Source: Leptospira broomii serovar Hurstbridge str. 5399 (GTDB lineage Bacteria; Spirochaetota; Leptospiria; Leptospirales; Leptospiraceae). Taken from it: a stretch of DNA of 64,000 bases. The DNA lies in assembly GCF_000243715.2 (NCBI RefSeq), contig NZ_AHMO02000008.1, forward strand, positions 669,001 through 733,000, read 5' to 3'. The notes under the pieces are model-generated. The model was not told where the DNA came from. It worked only from the letters and a program-made list of their open reading frames with translations, and made no database searches. How positions within the stretch are numbered: position 1 is the stretch's first letter; every line of letters starts with the position of its first letter. The translations under genes were made by a program, and so were the position numbers. Below, piece by piece: positions 18,616 through 29,608 of the stretch.

Positions 18616-19155
18616 TTACTTCTTACCGGTTTTTCCGGCCTTTCTCTTAATCACTTCGTTATTGTACTTGATCCCTTTACCTTTATAAGGTTCCGGAGGT
18701 CTCTTAGATCGGATATCGGCGGCGACTTGACCGACTAGTTGTTTGTCGATACCGAAAATTTTGATCCGAACTTGCTCGTTCACGTCGATTTTGATTCCTT
18801 TCGGAGTCTTATAAACGACTTCGTGCGAGTATCCTAAGTTCATTACCAGATCTTCTCCGCGCTTCGCAGCACGGTATCCTACTCCGGTAATATCTAGGTT
18901 TTTTTCCCATCCCTGGGTAACGCCTTTAACGCAATTCAAAAGGAGCGCGCGAGTCAAACCGTGCAAAGCGACAACGTTCTGCTCTTCGCTGGATCTCTCC
19001 AGTTTCAAAGTGCCGGACTCGTTTTTCAGGGCAATTCCTTCGAAGATCGGAGTTTGTAATTCTCCCAAGGGCCCCTTAACGCGAATGGCATTGTTCTCTA
19101 ATTTTACTTCCACTTTCTCGGGAAGTTTAATCTCTGCTTTTCCAATCCTGGACAT
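18616..19155 (-). CDS. rplF: 50S ribosomal protein L6
   Basis: 179 residues, two tandem L6 domains: [19 protein letters not shown] at the N-terminus, [20 protein letters not shown] between them, and the signature [20 protein letters not shown] with PEPYKGKGI near the C-terminus. It sits near the sarcin-ricin loop. 24 bp separate it from rpsH. Confidence 0.98.
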   Translation of the reverse strand: MSRIGKAEIKLPEKVEVKLENNAIRVKGPLGELQTPIFEGIALKNESGTLKLERSSEEQNVVALHGLTRALLLNCVKGVTQGWEKNLDITGVGYRAAKRGEDLVMNLGYSHEVVYKTPKGIKIDVNEQVRIKIFGIDKQLVGQVAADIRSKRPPEPYKGKGIKYNNEVIKRKAGKTGKK

Positions 19156-19179
19156 AGGTTTTACGGATATCTTAAACTC

Positions 19180-19578
19180 TTATGAGAGTTTGCAGATCAC
19201 CTCTCCTCCTACGCGTAGTTTCCGGGCTTTCTTACTCGTCATAATTCCCTTGGAAGTGGATAGAATCATAGTTCCCATGTTATTCTTGTAAGGACGAATG
19301 TCTTCGCTCTTAAGATAAACCCTTCTTCCGGGAGTGGAAACTCTCACGAGTTCCCGAATGACCGGTTTTTTGGTTCCGTCATATTTTAAGGTGACTTTAA
19401 AATCTTCAAAACTTCCGTTTTGAACCGGCTCGTAGCCGTTGATAAAGCCTTCTTCTTTCATAAGTTCCAAGATAGAGCGTTTGATTTTGCTTCCTGGAAC
19501 AAGGCAGCTTTCGTGTTTCGCGCGGCCGGCATTCCGGATGCGAGTAAGCATATCGCCGATAGGATCAGATAAACTCAT
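19180..19578 (-). CDS. rpsH: 30S ribosomal protein S8
   Basis: 132 residues beginning [20 protein letters not shown] and ending with the signature [19 protein letters not shown] central 16S rRNA binder; in other bacteria it represses the spc operon by binding the rplE leader, which was not examined here. It lies 19 bp after rpsN. Confidence 0.98.
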   Translation of the reverse strand: MSLSDPIGDMLTRIRNAGRAKHESCLVPGSKIKRSILELMKEEGFINGYEPVQNGSFEDFKVTLKYDGTKKPVIRELVRVSTPGRRVYLKSEDIRPYKNNMGTMILSTSKGIMTSKKARKLRVGGEVICKLS

Positions 19579-19597
19579 AAACTTTCTCCCCCAGCCC

Positions 19598-19783
19598 TTA
19601 CCAAGATGCCTTTACTACGCCCGGAATTTGAGCCTGGCTAGCCAGTTTCCGGAAACAAATTCTACACATATCGAACCTTCTAAGGTAACCGCGAGGTCTG
19701 CCGCAAAGAGGGCAGCGGTTGTGTATCCGCACCTTAAATTTTTTAACTTTCTTATGCCTTTCGATCAGAGAGGTTTTAGCCAT
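19598..19783 (-). CDS. rpsN: 30S ribosomal protein S14, zinc-binding type
   Basis: 61 residues. The C+ form with two Cys pairs, [20 protein letters not shown], rather than the roughly 100-residue zinc-free S14. It starts [19 protein letters not shown]. The position between rplE and rpsH is standard for the spc operon. Confidence 0.98.
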   Translation of the reverse strand: MAKTSLIERHKKVKKFKVRIHNRCPLCGRPRGYLRRFDMCRICFRKLASQAQIPGVVKASW

Positions 19784-19797
19784 AACTGCGGTGCTCC

Positions 19798-20346
19798 TTA
19801 TTTCAGGTTCCGGAACGGCATACCGAAGGCGACAAGTAGGCTATGTGCTTCTGAGTCGCTTTTAGTATTCGTTACGAAGGTCATGTTCATTCCATAGATC
19901 GTGTTAATCTTATCCACTTTGATCTCTGGGAAAATGATCTGTTCTTTGATGCTAAAGTTGTAGTTTCCGCGGCCATCAAAACCTTTTTCGGAAACTCCTT
20001 TGAAGTCGCGAACCCGAGGAAGAGCGACATTCACAAGGCGGTCTAGGAACTCATACATATAGTTCCCGCGAAGAGTAACGGTTGCACCAAGGCTCATCCC
20101 TTCGCGCAATTTGAATCCCGCGATGGATTTCTTAGCCTTGGTTTTCACAGGGCGTTGTCCGGTGATCAAAGCCATTTCCTCGACTGCAGCTTCCAGCGCT
20201 TTTGGATTCGTATGCGCTTCTCCCATACCTACGTTGAGAACAATCTTCTCGAGGCGTGGCACCTGCATTACAGATTCGAAACTGTATTGCTTTTGGAGTG
20301 CGGGAACGATTTCTTTCCCGTATTTTTCCTTAAGTCTCGCTGCCAT
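19798..20346 (-). CDS. rplE: 50S ribosomal protein L5
   Basis: 182 residues: [20 protein letters not shown], then [20 protein letters not shown], and [20 protein letters not shown]. It binds 5S rRNA and touches P-site tRNA. It starts 3 bp after rplX, and the frame is complete. Confidence 0.98.
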   Translation of the reverse strand: MAARLKEKYGKEIVPALQKQYSFESVMQVPRLEKIVLNVGMGEAHTNPKALEAAVEEMALITGQRPVKTKAKKSIAGFKLREGMSLGATVTLRGNYMYEFLDRLVNVALPRVRDFKGVSEKGFDGRGNYNFSIKEQIIFPEIKVDKINTIYGMNMTFVTNTKSDSEAHSLLVAFGMPFRNLK

Positions 20347-20349
20347 GGC

Positions 20350-20703
20350 TTAGATCTCTTTCCCGTCCGGTCTTGCTACGCGGACTTTTTTGCCTTTATT
20401 TTCCTGGAATCCTACGCGAACTCCCTTTTTCTTTTTGGAGTCGTAGAACATAACGTTAGAAATATGCATCGGCGCTTCGACTTCTACGATTCCACCCTGA
20501 GGATTCTCTTGAGTAGGCCTTAGAAAGCGCTTACGTTTATTCAATCCTTCGACGACTACGCGATCCCGCTTCTTGTCGATCACGAGGATTTTTCCGCGTT
20601 TGCCTTTTTCTTTTCCAGCAATCACGACTACTTCGTCGTCTTTGTGGAGTTTAACGGATTTAAACTTAGTATATTCGGAACCCCGATATGCCAGCTTAGA
20701 CAT
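20350..20703 (-). CDS. rplX: 50S ribosomal protein L24
   Basis: 117 residues. KOW motif at about 20-50 ([20 protein letters not shown]). The C-terminal region includes [20 protein letters not shown], the usual L24 signature. Slightly longer than the roughly 105-residue norm because of an N-terminal [16 protein letters not shown]. It overlaps rplN by 1 nt (TAATG), indicating coupled translation. An assembly initiator of the large subunit. Confidence 0.97.
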   Translation of the reverse strand: MSKLAYRGSEYTKFKSVKLHKDDEVVVIAGKEKGKRGKILVIDKKRDRVVVEGLNKRKRFLRPTQENPQGGIVEVEAPMHISNVMFYDSKKKKGVRVGFQENKGKKVRVARPDGKEI

Positions 20704-21095
20704 TATAGAACCTCCGGAGCTAGGGAGATGATCTTAGCGTATTTCTTATCCCGGAGCTCACGAGCGACCGGTCCAAAGATACGAGTACCTTTCGGGTTCC
20801 CTTTATCGTCGATAATCGCAACTGCGTTATCGTCGAATCTGATATAGGAACCGTCGGGACGACGAATTTCCTTTTTAGTGCGAACAACTACGGCACGTTG
20901 CACGGCCTTGTTGTGGACCTTTTTCCCCGTGGAATCCTTTAGCCCGTAAGCCGGTTGTGCGTCCTTAACGGCGACGATGATTTCGTCTCCGACGGATGCA
21001 TACCGTTTCTTTGAGCCCCCGAGGACCTTGATACACATAACTCTCTTGATCCCGGAGTTGTCGGCTACTTGGAGGATGGTTTCCTGTTGGATCAT
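20703..21095 (-). CDS. rplN: 50S ribosomal protein L14
   Basis: 130 residues, a few more than the usual 122. Begins [20 protein letters not shown] and contains [33 protein letters not shown] and [20 protein letters not shown]. The extra length is an insertion of about eight residues in the loop [15 protein letters not shown]. It binds near the factor site and contacts L19. It lies 1 bp after rpsQ. Confidence 0.98.
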   Translation of the reverse strand: MIQQETILQVADNSGIKRVMCIKVLGGSKKRYASVGDEIIVAVKDAQPAYGLKDSTGKKVHNKAVQRAVVVRTKKEIRRPDGSYIRFDDNAVAIIDDKGNPKGTRIFGPVARELRDKKYAKIISLAPEVL

Positions 21096-21096
21096 C

Positions 21097-21366
21097 TTAC
21101 TTTGCCTTTTCTACGATCTTAAATAAACGGTGGCGCTTTTCGCGGGAGAGAGGACGGGTTTCAATCGCCAGAATTCGGTCTCCTACTTGGCACTCATTTT
21201 TCTCATCGTGAACCTTCATTTTTACGGTCCGGCGCACGATCTTCTTGAATCTAGGGTGGGTCTTACGCATTTCTACGACCATCACCAAGGTTTTTTCCAT
21301 GGCGGTGCTTACGACCTTACCTTCGCTTAGAAGGGATTTTTTAACGGACTTCTTTGCTGTTTCCAT
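21097..21366 (-). CDS. rpsQ: 30S ribosomal protein S17
   Basis: 89 residues, OB fold with [20 protein letters not shown], then [20 protein letters not shown] and [13 protein letters not shown]. Standard length. It starts 2 bp after rpmC. A primary 16S rRNA binder in the body of the small subunit. Confidence 0.98.
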   Translation of the reverse strand: METAKKSVKKSLLSEGKVVSTAMEKTLVMVVEMRKTHPRFKKIVRRTVKMKVHDEKNECQVGDRILAIETRPLSREKRHRLFKIVEKAK

Positions 21367-21368
21367 AA

Positions 21369-21671
21369 TCAGTTCTTAGCCTTTGCAGCCAATTTAGCTG
21401 CACCGTTCGCTTTCGCACGATTCTGATCTTTACGAGTCGAACGAGAGAAACGACGCACTTTATTCGCACCTGGAGTCGCAGCAAGCGCACGTTCCCTTTT
21501 AATCGTTAAAAGGCGCGCGATCTTTTTCTTAGCGTTAGCGATAACTTTCGGATTTTCGAGAGAGCGCGCGACTCCGTATTGAAAGCGCGCGGTACGAATT
21601 ACCTTACGAGCATCTTCTATCTGAGCCAAAATTTCGACGTCTTTCAGTTCGTGCAGTTTGACCTTTTTCAT
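21369..21671 (-). CDS. rpmC: 50S ribosomal protein L29 with C-terminal extension
   Basis: 100 residues. The two-helix L29 core covers about residues 1-65 ([38 protein letters not shown]). The final 35 residues are an unusual basic Ala/Lys-rich tail ([20 protein letters not shown]), where most L29 proteins stop near 65-70. L29 sits at the exit tunnel and helps dock SRP and trigger factor, so the tail may lie near the nascent chain exit. Overlaps rplP by 4 nt. Confidence 0.96.
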   Translation of the reverse strand: MKKVKLHELKDVEILAQIEDARKVIRTARFQYGVARSLENPKVIANAKKKIARLLTIKRERALAATPGANKVRRFSRSTRKDQNRAKANGAAKLAAKAKN

Positions 21672-22081
21672 AATACCGACCTCTTCACGAATTCGGTTTG
21701 AACCGGAAGTTTATAAGCTGCCAAATCCAAAGCTTTTTTTGCGGAAGCTTCATCTATGCCGCTCATTTCGAATAAAATACGACCCGGACGAATCTCTGCG
21801 ATCCAGAACTCCGGATTTCCTTTTCCCTTACCCATCCGAGTCTCGGCCGGCTTCTTGGTAATTGGAAGGTGCGGGAAAATCCTGATCCAAAGTTTTCCGC
21901 CTCGTTTTACTTGGCGGTTTATTGTAATACGCGCCGCCTCGATTTGCCGGGCGGTCAGGCGGCCGGACGTAACTGCTTTAAGGCCGTATTCGCCGAAGGA
22001 GACTTTGGAACCGCGTTCGTCGGTTCCCTTGAGCCGTCCCCTCTGTCTCTTCCTGAACTTAACTCTTTTCGGTGATAACAT
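21668..22081 (-). CDS. rplP: 50S ribosomal protein L16
   Basis: 137 residues: [39 protein letters not shown], then [20 protein letters not shown], the L16 signature loop. It organises the A-site tRNA side of the large subunit. The Arg of GRLTAR-type loops is present. 32 bp separate it from rpsC. Confidence 0.98.
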   Translation of the reverse strand: MLSPKRVKFRKRQRGRLKGTDERGSKVSFGEYGLKAVTSGRLTARQIEAARITINRQVKRGGKLWIRIFPHLPITKKPAETRMGKGKGNPEFWIAEIRPGRILFEMSGIDEASAKKALDLAAYKLPVQTEFVKRSVL

Positions 22082-22113
22082 CTTTCGTTCCCTGTAAACT
22101 GATCTTTAAAAGA

Positions 22114-22791
22114 TCAGTTGGTCCTTCTCTTAACCGCGTATTTGTCTTCTTCGGACTCGTCTTTGTTAGAGATAAAATCTCCGGTGTAGGTCCAAACCTT
22201 CACACCGATTTGTCCGAAAGTCGTACTAGCCTCACGGAAACCTAAATCGATTTTTGCCCGTAACGTATGCAAAGGAATTCTACCTTCGCGATAATGCTCG
22301 CGACGCGCCATATCCGCTCCGTTCAAACGTCCGGAAATCATGATTTTGATTCCTTCGACACCGCCTCTCATTGCGCGACGAAGTTCTTGCTTCATAACGC
22401 GACGGAAGGGTTGACGCTCTTCGATTTGAATTGCGATGGATTCGGCAATGCATTGAGCGATAGTTTCAGGCTTCTTAACTTCGATAATATTCAAGTTAAG
22501 AGGCTTTTCGCTCATAGTCTTGATGACTTTCTTAACGGCTTCGATATTCGCACCGTTCTTACCGATCACAACGCCCGGCTTAGCAGTGTGCAAGTTTACG
22601 TTAATTTTCTCGGGAAAACGTTCAACGACCACTTTCACGACTCCGGCTTCCCGAAAACGATTTTGAATAAAACGACGGATACGAATGTCCTCATGAAGAT
22701 TTTTTCTGTAATCTTGCTGAGAGAACCAGATGGAATCCCATCCGCGGGTAATTCCGATACGAAGTCCGATTGGGTTAACTTTCTGTCCCAT
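22114..22791 (-). CDS. rpsC: 30S ribosomal protein S3
   Basis: 225 residues: [22 protein letters not shown] domain type II with [15 protein letters not shown] (GXXG loop), and the C-terminal domain with [20 protein letters not shown]. It forms the mRNA entry tunnel helicase with S4 and S5. It lies 11 bp after rplV. Confidence 0.98.
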   Translation of the reverse strand: MGQKVNPIGLRIGITRGWDSIWFSQQDYRKNLHEDIRIRRFIQNRFREAGVVKVVVERFPEKINVNLHTAKPGVVIGKNGANIEAVKKVIKTMSEKPLNLNIIEVKKPETIAQCIAESIAIQIEERQPFRRVMKQELRRAMRGGVEGIKIMISGRLNGADMARREHYREGRIPLHTLRAKIDLGFREASTTFGQIGVKVWTYTGDFISNKDESEEDKYAVKRRTN

Positions 22792-22802
22792 GATTTCCCC
22801 TA

Positions 22803-23135
22803 TTAGTCCGAAATTACCACTGTTACGTGGCTAGTTCTCTTGCGGATTCTTGCCGCACGTCCGCGAGCACGAGGACGAAAGCGCTTTAGGATCGGGCCTT
22901 CATCCACGAGAATCTTTTTAATGAACATCTTACCGGGCTGCGCGCTTTCATTCTTTACGACCGCGTTTGCAGACGCCGATTTGATGAGCTTGAAGATAGG
23001 CTCGATTGCTCTCTTATTGGTATATTTTAGGATATCTAAAGCTTCCGCTACTTCGTATCCCCGAATCTCGTCGGCGACGAGACGGAGTTTACGAGGAGAC
23101 ATCCGGATAAATCTTGCTATGGCTACGGCTTCCAT
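22803..23135 (-). CDS. rplV: 50S ribosomal protein L22
   Basis: 110 residues: [20 protein letters not shown] and the C-terminal hairpin [20 protein letters not shown], with the loop that reaches the exit-tunnel constriction. No insertion or deletion is apparent in the hairpin, where macrolide resistance changes occur. It overlaps rpsS by one nucleotide. Confidence 0.98.
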   Translation of the reverse strand: MEAVAIARFIRMSPRKLRLVADEIRGYEVAEALDILKYTNKRAIEPIFKLIKSASANAVVKNESAQPGKMFIKKILVDEGPILKRFRPRARGRAARIRKRTSHVTVVISD

Positions 23136-23413
23136 TACTTCTTACCGGCCTTTTTATCCGTATTTCCGTGACCGCGATAGGTGCGAGTTGGAGCGAATTC
23201 TCCCAATTTATGCCCGACCATATTGTCATTGATATACACTGGAATAAATTTGTTCCCGTTATGAACCATGATCGTATGTCCAATCATGTCCGGAAAAATC
23301 GTGCTTCTACGCGACCAGGTTTTGAAAGGTTTCTTTTGGTTCTCGGAGTTCAGCTTGATCACCTTGCTCATAAGGTGGCTGTCGATGAACGGGCCTTTTT
23401 TTGAGGATCTCAT
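23135..23413 (-). CDS. rpsS: 30S ribosomal protein S19
   Basis: 92 residues: [40 protein letters not shown] and [15 protein letters not shown]. Typical length. It sits in the head of the small subunit with S13 and follows rplB by 5 bp. Confidence 0.98.
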   Translation of the reverse strand: MRSSKKGPFIDSHLMSKVIKLNSENQKKPFKTWSRRSTIFPDMIGHTIMVHNGNKFIPVYINDNMVGHKLGEFAPTRTYRGHGNTDKKAGKK

Positions 23414-23418
23414 GATGA

Positions 23419-24258
23419 TTACCTGCTCCTATTTCCCTTTCTCTTCTGTACGATAAACTTGTCGGAAGGTTTCGCTTTACGACGAGTCTTATACCCCTTA
23501 GTAGGAATACCCCAAGGAGTAACCGGATGGCGACCACCGGAAGTACGTCCCTCTCCACCACCGTGCGGGTGATCGACGGGGTTCATAACGACACCCCGAA
23601 CTTTCGGACGTTTTCCCAGCCATCTGTTCCGACCGGCCTTCCCGATCGATACTAGGTTATGATCTTTATTACTGCAGATTCCGATTGTCGCATAACAGTT
23701 ATGATGAACCTTGCGAACTTCGGAACTAGGAAGCTTCAGAAGCATATAATCTCCGTCACGACCGGCGATCGTAGCGAACGATCCGGCAGTACGAGCGATT
23801 TGTCCGCCTCTTCCGATTTTTAATTCTATATTATGAACGTTTGTGCCGGGTGGAATCTTTCCTAACGGAAGCGCATTCCCTAGTTTGATTTCCGCGTTAT
23901 CGCCGGAGGAAATCTTATCACCAACTTTCATACCTTCAGCATTCAAGATGTATGCGTATTCGCCATCAGTATAGCAAATCAAAGAGATGAATGCGGAACG
24001 ATAGGGATCGTATTCAACAGTTTTAACGGTAGCCGGAATACCTACTTTACGACGTTTAAAATCGATAATACGATATTTACGCTTAACTCTTCCACCCTTA
24101 CGACGAACTGCGATTTTTCCGCCCTCTCCTCTGCCTGCTTTATAGCTGAGCGAGATGGTGAGAGGTCTGTATGGCTCGGTTTCAGTCAGTTCTTTAAAAT
24201 CAAGAACGGATTTGAAACGGCTTGCGGAAGTAACGGGTTTGAATTTCTTAATTCCCAT
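23419..24258 (-). CDS. rplB: 50S ribosomal protein L2
   Basis: 279 residues, OB plus SH3-like domains: GRNNGRIT-type region seen here as [20 protein letters not shown], then [20 protein letters not shown], and the catalytic-centre loop with [19 protein letters not shown]. The universally conserved His of [12 protein letters not shown] is intact. Needed for subunit joining and peptidyl transfer. Three bp separate it from rplW. Confidence 0.98.
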   Translation of the reverse strand: MGIKKFKPVTSASRFKSVLDFKELTETEPYRPLTISLSYKAGRGEGGKIAVRRKGGRVKRKYRIIDFKRRKVGIPATVKTVEYDPYRSAFISLICYTDGEYAYILNAEGMKVGDKISSGDNAEIKLGNALPLGKIPPGTNVHNIELKIGRGGQIARTAGSFATIAGRDGDYMLLKLPSSEVRKVHHNCYATIGICSNKDHNLVSIGKAGRNRWLGKRPKVRGVVMNPVDHPHGGGEGRTSGGRHPVTPWGIPTKGYKTRRKAKPSDKFIVQKRKGNRSR

Positions 24259-24261
24259 TTC

Positions 24262-24570
24262 TTACACTTCCTTTCCGAAATCAATGCTTGCTCCGTCACG
24301 GAAGGTGACGATCGCTTTCTTCCAATGAGCTTTAGGAGCGGGTAAATGGCGGAAACGTTTTACTTTTCCACGATAAACCTGAATATTCACCGAAGAAGGA
24401 ACCACGTTGTATATCTTACGAAACGCTTCCTTCACTAGAGTTTTGTTCGCTCTAGGATGAACTTCGACAGTATATTTAACGGTTCTCTTGCCGGCTTTCT
24501 CTCCGATCGTCTCAAGGTCTTGAGACTTTTCGGTAACGATAGGTGAAAGAATAACTTCGTGCAGGTTCAT
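24262..24570 (-). CDS. rplW: 50S ribosomal protein L23
   Basis: 102 residues: [40 protein letters not shown] (the ..NK..IK.A...), and a C-terminal strand. It is the main docking site of trigger factor and SRP at the tunnel exit. Overlaps rplD by 1 nt (TAATG), so it is probably translationally coupled. Confidence 0.97.
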   Translation of the reverse strand: MNLHEVILSPIVTEKSQDLETIGEKAGKRTVKYTVEVHPRANKTLVKEAFRKIYNVVPSSVNIQVYRGKVKRFRHLPAPKAHWKKAIVTFRDGASIDFGKEV

Positions 24571-25208
24571 TATTTACCTTCCCCATAGTGCTTGAGGATC
24601 TCGCCTAAAGCGCCCTCTGTAATCACTAGGTTTCTATTATAAAGAATGTCCCGAATCGAAATACGCTTGGAGTTGATGTATTTCACTGTAGGAATATTAC
24701 GAACCGACTTCTTAACGAATTCGCTTTCACCGCCTACTACGAAACCGATCACTCCGGTATTCTTTAGTCCGATATTATTGAACAAAGTAGCAAAGGACTT
24801 CGTGCTGAATTCCTTAGGATCCAAATCCTCTACGACTTTAATCGCAGCGCCTTGGGCTTTTTTATTCAAAATCGAAAGCACAGCGCGTCGCTTTACCTTC
24901 GGGGAAATTTTATAGGAATAATCCCTTGTTCTCGGTCCGTGAACGGTTCCACCACCGACCCATTGAGGAGCGCGAATGGAACCTTGGCGAGCGCGACCGG
25001 TTCCTTTTTGAGCCCAGGGTTTTTTACCGCCGCCCGAAACTTCCGCGCGGGTTTTAGTGTGGTGGTTCCCGGAACGTAGGTTAGCGTTCTCAGCCTTAAT
25101 GGCATCGTAGATCGCTCCGCTGCTATACTTGGATTCGAAAACTGCCGCAGGCAATTCGATTTCCGAGAGCAGCTTTCCTTCTTTTGAGTACTTCTGTGCT
25201 TTCATCAC
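24570..25208 (-). CDS. rplD: 50S ribosomal protein L4
   Basis: 212 residues: the extended tunnel loop is [20 protein letters not shown] followed by [20 protein letters not shown], and the globular domain ends [18 protein letters not shown]. The [12 protein letters not shown] motif is intact. L4 represses the S10 operon in enterobacteria; no such leader was examined here. It lies 12 bp after rplC. Confidence 0.98.
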   Translation of the reverse strand: MMKAQKYSKEGKLLSEIELPAAVFESKYSSGAIYDAIKAENANLRSGNHHTKTRAEVSGGGKKPWAQKGTGRARQGSIRAPQWVGGGTVHGPRTRDYSYKISPKVKRRAVLSILNKKAQGAAIKVVEDLDPKEFSTKSFATLFNNIGLKNTGVIGFVVGGESEFVKKSVRNIPTVKYINSKRISIRDILYNRNLVITEGALGEILKHYGEGK

Positions 25209-25220
25209 TCTACCGGATCT

Positions 25221-25841
25221 TTATATCTTCTCGATGGTTACGATCGTGTTCGCTGGGCCCGGAACGGAACCGCTGACAAATACCAGATTTTCCGCTTCGT
25301 GAATGCGAACCACTTTCAGATTCAGGACAGTTTTGGTATCGGAACCTGTACGGCCCGGCAGCTTACGCCCCTTGAATACCCGTCCTGGCGTTGTATTGGA
25401 ACCCATAGAACCTGGATGCCTATGAAAACGAGAACCGTGGGCGCCTGGTCCTCCATGGTGTCCGTAACGTTTAATCACACCCTGAAAACCTTTTCCCTTG
25501 CTGGTCCCGGTTACCTTAACGATATCCGCAACCGCAAACACATCTTGCGCTTTCAGTTCTGCACCAGCGGCTGGTTGATCGCCGAAATCCCGGAATTCCT
25601 TCAACACTCTCTTCGCAGACAATCCGGCCTTGGCCAAATGTCCCGTTTGGGCTTTGGACAGGTGTTTTTCTTTATCGTCCTGAAAAGCCAATTGAATTGC
25701 TTCGTATCCGTCTTTCGCGACGGACTTCACTTGGGAAACTGCGCAGGGACCTACCTCTAAGACGGTCACAGGAATAATGTTTCCCTGTTCGTCGAAGATT
25801 TGGGACATCCCTATCTTTTTACCGATTAATCCCTTTGCCAT
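25221..25841 (-). CDS. rplC: 50S ribosomal protein L3
   Basis: 206 residues: [20 protein letters not shown] and the extension [20 protein letters not shown] reaching the peptidyl-transferase centre, then [20 protein letters not shown]. The Gln in GKGFQG that PrmB methylates in other bacteria is present. It starts 11 bp after rpsJ. Confidence 0.98.
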   Translation of the reverse strand: MAKGLIGKKIGMSQIFDEQGNIIPVTVLEVGPCAVSQVKSVAKDGYEAIQLAFQDDKEKHLSKAQTGHLAKAGLSAKRVLKEFRDFGDQPAAGAELKAQDVFAVADIVKVTGTSKGKGFQGVIKRYGHHGGPGAHGSRFHRHPGSMGSNTTPGRVFKGRKLPGRTGSDTKTVLNLKVVRIHEAENLVFVSGSVPGPANTIVTIEKI

Positions 25842-25852
25842 TGCTTCTTCCC

Positions 25853-26161
25853 TTAGGATTTAATATCCACGGACACGCCAGCCGGGAGCTGCAATTTCAT
25901 AAGAGCTTCAACCGTGTCTTCATTCGTGTCGAGGATGTCGATAAGCCGTTTGTGAGTTTTCATCTCAAACTGCTCTCTTGATTTTTTATTTACGTGCGGA
26001 GAACGGAGGACTGTGTATATTTCCTTCTTCGTTGGAAGAGGAATCGGACCGGAGACAGTAGCTCCGGTCCTTTTGGCAGTCGCAACAATCTCGTAAGTTG
26101 ATTGGTCGATCAACTTATGATCGAAAGCTTTTAGCTTTACTCTGATCTTTTGGCCAGCCAT
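25853..26161 (-). CDS. rpsJ: 30S ribosomal protein S10 (NusE)
   Basis: 102 residues: [20 protein letters not shown], the long loop [20 protein letters not shown] and [13 protein letters not shown]. Head protein of the small subunit and partner of NusB in antitermination. First ribosomal gene of the S10 group, 11 bp after tuf. Confidence 0.98.
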   Translation of the reverse strand: MAGQKIRVKLKAFDHKLIDQSTYEIVATAKRTGATVSGPIPLPTKKEIYTVLRSPHVNKKSREQFEMKTHKRLIDILDTNEDTVEALMKLQLPAGVSVDIKS

Positions 26162-26172
26162 TCCCTTACTCT

Positions 26173-27378
26173 TTACTCGGTGATCTCAGCCACTACGCCC
26201 GAACCAATGGTCTTTCCACCTTCGCGAATCGCGAATTTGAGACCTTTGTCCATGGCGATCGGGTGAATCAACTCGATACTCATAGTTACGTTGTCACCAG
26301 GCATAACCATTTCCATTCCGGAAGGTAGGTTACAGACGCCGGTGATGTCGGTAGTTCTAAAATAGAACTGTGGACGATAGTTATTGAAGAATGGAGTGTG
26401 ACGTCCGCCTTCATCTTTCGTAAGAACGTAAACTTCCGCGTTAAACTTCTTGTGAGGAGTGATCGATCCCGGTTTAGCGAGAACCTGTCCTCTTTCGATG
26501 TCTTCTTTCTTGGTTCCACGGAGAAGAGCGCCGATATTGTCGCCTGCTTCTGCAGAATCAAGTAGCTTGCGGAACATCTCAATACCGGTAACGACAGTTT
26601 TGGTGGTAGGACGAATTCCTACGATCTCAACTTCGTCGTTGATTTTGAGGGTTCCTTGCTCAACACGACCCGTAGCAACAGTTCCACGACCGGTGATAGA
26701 GAATACGTCCTCTACCGGCATCAGGAATGGTTTGTCTACGATACGTTTTGGATTCGGAACGTAAGTATCCAGAGCTTCCATCAATTTGATGATCGATTTC
26801 GTTCCGAGTTCTGAATCGTCGCCTTCGAGGGCTTTGAGAGCCGAACCGTAAACGATAGGGGTATCATCGCCTGGGAAGTTGTATTTGTTCAGAAGGTCGC
26901 GAACGTCCATCTCAACCATTTGGATCATCTCTTCACGCTCATCATCTGCGAGCATATCCGCTTTGTTGATGTATACGATTATATAAGGAACGCCTACCTG
27001 ACGAGCGAGCAAGATATGCTCTTTTGTTTGAGGCATTGGTCCGTCTGTTGCAGAAACAACCAAGATAGCTGCATCCATTTGCGCAGCACCGGTGATCATA
27101 TTCTTAACATAGTCAGCGTGACCTGGACAGTCAACGTGAGCGTAGTGACGGTTTGCAGTCTCATACTCCTGGTGAGAAGTAGCGATCGTTATTCCGCGGG
27201 CTTTTTCCTCAGGTGCGTTGTCGATTTGGTCGTAGGCGACAGCTTTGTTTTTACCGCCCAGCACTTTCGCGAGGGTTGTGGTAATTGCTGCAGTTAGGGT
27301 GGTTTTCCCGTGGTCTACGTGCCCGATCGTTCCGACGTTTAAGTGAGGTTTGGACCTGTCGAATTTCTCCTTAGCCAT
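26173..27378 (-). CDS. tuf: Elongation factor Tu
   Basis: 401 residues, normal length. GTPase motifs: G1 [11 protein letters not shown]2 RGITI, G3 [21 protein letters not shown]4 NKADM, G5 GSALKAL. Domains II ([20 protein letters not shown]) and III ([20 protein letters not shown]) follow. It delivers aminoacyl-tRNA to the A site. A single copy lies in this window, directly before rpsJ and 47 bp after the EF-G-like gene. Confidence 0.99.
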   Translation of the reverse strand: MAKEKFDRSKPHLNVGTIGHVDHGKTTLTAAITTTLAKVLGGKNKAVAYDQIDNAPEEKARGITIATSHQEYETANRHYAHVDCPGHADYVKNMITGAAQMDAAILVVSATDGPMPQTKEHILLARQVGVPYIIVYINKADMLADDEREEMIQMVEMDVRDLLNKYNFPGDDTPIVYGSALKALEGDDSELGTKSIIKLMEALDTYVPNPKRIVDKPFLMPVEDVFSITGRGTVATGRVEQGTLKINDEVEIVGIRPTTKTVVTGIEMFRKLLDSAEAGDNIGALLRGTKKEDIERGQVLAKPGSITPHKKFNAEVYVLTKDEGGRHTPFFNNYRPQFYFRTTDITGVCNLPSGMEMVMPGDNVTMSIELIHPIAMDKGLKFAIREGGKTIGSGVVAEITE

Positions 27379-27425
27379 AGTGCTTTTAAACTCCTTACTT
27401 GTTAACGAACCCTCACGGGACTCAT

Positions 27426-29303
27426 TTAATGCAATACAGAATGGTGATCAAAGTCAAAAAGGGTGTCCAAAGATAGGACGCCCCTTCCCTGAGCCATATT
27501 TCTAAGAACACCGCTAAAGCCAAGCAAGTTTTGCGCAGCAGCACTTGCTTGGATCAAGGAGCGGCCTTCCGTCACTGAAATCACTTTCTGGATCTTTGCC
27601 TCTCGCTTAGCTAAACTTGCTAAGACATCTCCTAGATAAGAATCCGGTAATAGAATCTCCATCTCGGAAAGAGGACCAATATGATCCGTGTTAGACGGAA
27701 TTATGTCCTTTAAGCCCTTGATAACAGCTACCTTCACAAGGGAAGAGAGATCTACTTCGGAAACCACTTTAGGCGGATCAAAAGCTTCGATGATCAAATT
27801 CAAACCGAGGAGTTCTTCCCCGGCCTGCCCGGTGGCAGTCACCTCTGCAAATGCAGACTCGATTGCCTTTTCTACTTCTTCCGGTAGCTGTATTTTAAAC
27901 CGCACTCCCTTGGAGAAACTGTGAGAGCTTTCCAAGGACGCGAGCACCTGACCGCTCGAGACTTTCTGATCGAACGCGGTATGCTGAAATGCGACCTTTT
28001 TAACCAAATTTTTCCAAAGTGCAAATCTTGCAATATGTATTCCGCTTGTCTGAAAACTTTTTGGAAAGAACTCCTTTAATCTAGAAAGCGAAATCTCTAG
28101 ATGCAATTCTCCCATTCCCGATACGCGAAATTGTCCTGTTTCAAGCAGAATATCTATCTCTAGGCTTGTGTCCACCCAAGCCAATTCGCCTAACGCTCGC
28201 CAAAGCTCTTCGCGATCCTCGCCCCTCTCGGGCTCGAGAAGAAGATGAAATTGCTTTCGAGTAGGAGACAATAAGCTTCTTTTTTCTGACTTATGTCCCC
28301 AAAGAATATCCCCGGGCTTTAGAAAAAGTAAGGAGTCAGTGGCTAGAAGTTCGCCTACCGCAGCTTGATCCGTTTCTTCGTACTCTCTTGCGGAAACTCG
28401 ATAAAGAGTGTTCATGCGGTCGACTTCTTGCTCGGAATAAAATTTGTCTCCTGCTTGAATGGGAGCCCATGCCTGAAAATAGAGAAGCTTTCCCAAATCG
28501 GGATGAATCTCTCTCTTGAATACCACGCCTGAGGCACCTGGTATCGAAGGCTTCAGCGAAGGTTTTCCCGTTGCCAAAAGCTCTAAAAAAAGTAAAAGCT
28601 CCGTAATCCCCTGTCCATGAAGGGCTGAACCGCCAAGAACAGGAAATACCTTTCCATTCCAAAACCCCTTTACAAGCCCGCTCTTTGCTAGCGAAGAAAT
28701 ATTGGCTGGATTCTTAAGATAGTCTTCCGAAAGCTGCGGATCCCATTCTAAAAGCGGAAGAAATTCGTTCTCTTCTCCTCCGCCTTCTAATACCGGAAGG
28801 GTAAAATCGTCGCGGAACATTAAGACAGGCTCCTGGCCCAGGGCTACTTCCAGATCCACTAAGGAAGAAAGAATATCCGCCCCCTGACGATCGAGTTTAT
28901 TCAAGAAAAATAAAATAGGTTTTTGGGCCTTGCGAAGAGATTCGACATTCTGAAACGTTTGCGACTTTAAGCCTTCGAACGAATCTATCAAAACCAATCC
29001 GAAATCCACTGCCAAAAGAGAGGCATTCGCCTGAGGTTGGAAGTCCAAATGACCGGGATTATCTACAAATTGCAGTAGAAGGCGTTTCTCCTCTGCGTTC
29101 GGCCAGGGGATTCTTGCCACAGTGGACTGAATGGAGATCCCTCGTTCTATTTCCTCGGTCAAGTAGTCGGATTCGGTGGTCCCCTCCTCGATGCTACCGG
29201 GACTACGTATCAGTCCGGTTTCGAATAAAATTCGTTCTAGCAAAGTAGTTTTGCCGGCGTCAATATGTGCGAAGATTCCGGGATTGAGAAGGGGGAGATC
29301 CAT
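27426..29303 (-). CDS. EF-G-like translational GTPase, TetM/ribosome-protection-like
   Basis: 625 residues, shorter than EF-G (about 700) and close to Tet(M)-type ribosome protection proteins (about 640). GTPase motifs: [26 protein letters not shown] (Asn replaces the usual Thr of DTPGH), NKLDR, GSALHG. The spacing of [10 protein letters not shown] before the ERG motif also matches the Tet(M) pattern. C-terminal domain V ends [16 protein letters not shown]. It lies directly upstream of tuf, the place where fusA sits in a str operon. Calling it a resistance determinant would be premature: chromosomal paralogues of this kind are common in spirochaetes and may act in translation stress or recycling. 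The true EF-G gene is not in this window. Confidence 0.8.
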   Translation of the reverse strand: MDLPLLNPGIFAHIDAGKTTLLERILFETGLIRSPGSIEEGTTESDYLTEEIERGISIQSTVARIPWPNAEEKRLLLQFVDNPGHLDFQPQANASLLAVDFGLVLIDSFEGLKSQTFQNVESLRKAQKPILFFLNKLDRQGADILSSLVDLEVALGQEPVLMFRDDFTLPVLEGGGEENEFLPLLEWDPQLSEDYLKNPANISSLAKSGLVKGFWNGKVFPVLGGSALHGQGITELLLFLELLATGKPSLKPSIPGASGVVFKREIHPDLGKLLYFQAWAPIQAGDKFYSEQEVDRMNTLYRVSAREYEETDQAAVGELLATDSLLFLKPGDILWGHKSEKRSLLSPTRKQFHLLLEPERGEDREELWRALGELAWVDTSLEIDILLETGQFRVSGMGELHLEISLSRLKEFFPKSFQTSGIHIARFALWKNLVKKVAFQHTAFDQKVSSGQVLASLESSHSFSKGVRFKIQLPEEVEKAIESAFAEVTATGQAGEELLGLNLIIEAFDPPKVVSEVDLSSLVKVAVIKGLKDIIPSNTDHIGPLSEMEILLPDSYLGDVLASLAKREAKIQKVISVTEGRSLIQASAAAQNLLGFSGVLRNMAQGRGVLSLDTLFDFDHHSVLH

Positions 29304-29608
29304 ATCGATTTAGCGGAGATCCCAGCCTGGATCGGGTAGTCGCGAGGACAACAACATTCGAGGCCGTATTCTTCGACTTTAGAACCGCGATAAGGAATCT
29401 ATTTCCGTCGACCAACCTAGGTATCCCACACCGGAAAAAAAGGGACACGAAATAGCGAACATGCGTTCGATCGATATTTTTAAGGTTTGCTTTTCTGCCG
29501 ATCCCTTCTTCCAATTATTCGGATAATCTAAACCGCATTAGTCGAACGAACCGAATAACGTTATGCGAAGCGATTTTAAATAAAGAAAAATAGTGGAGAT
29601 TTCATTCG
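29304..29608. other. Divergent spacer between EF-G-like gene and MFS gene
   Basis: 305 bp with no ORF of credible composition. It must contain the promoters for the EF-G-like/tuf/S10 cluster (minus) and the MFS gene (plus), but I could not identify a convincing -35/-10 pair. Confidence 0.4.

Noticed and set aside
27426..29303. Acquired tetracycline resistance gene
   Set aside because: No mobile element nearby, base composition like neighbours, and location in a core operon; better read as a chromosomal translation factor paralogue.
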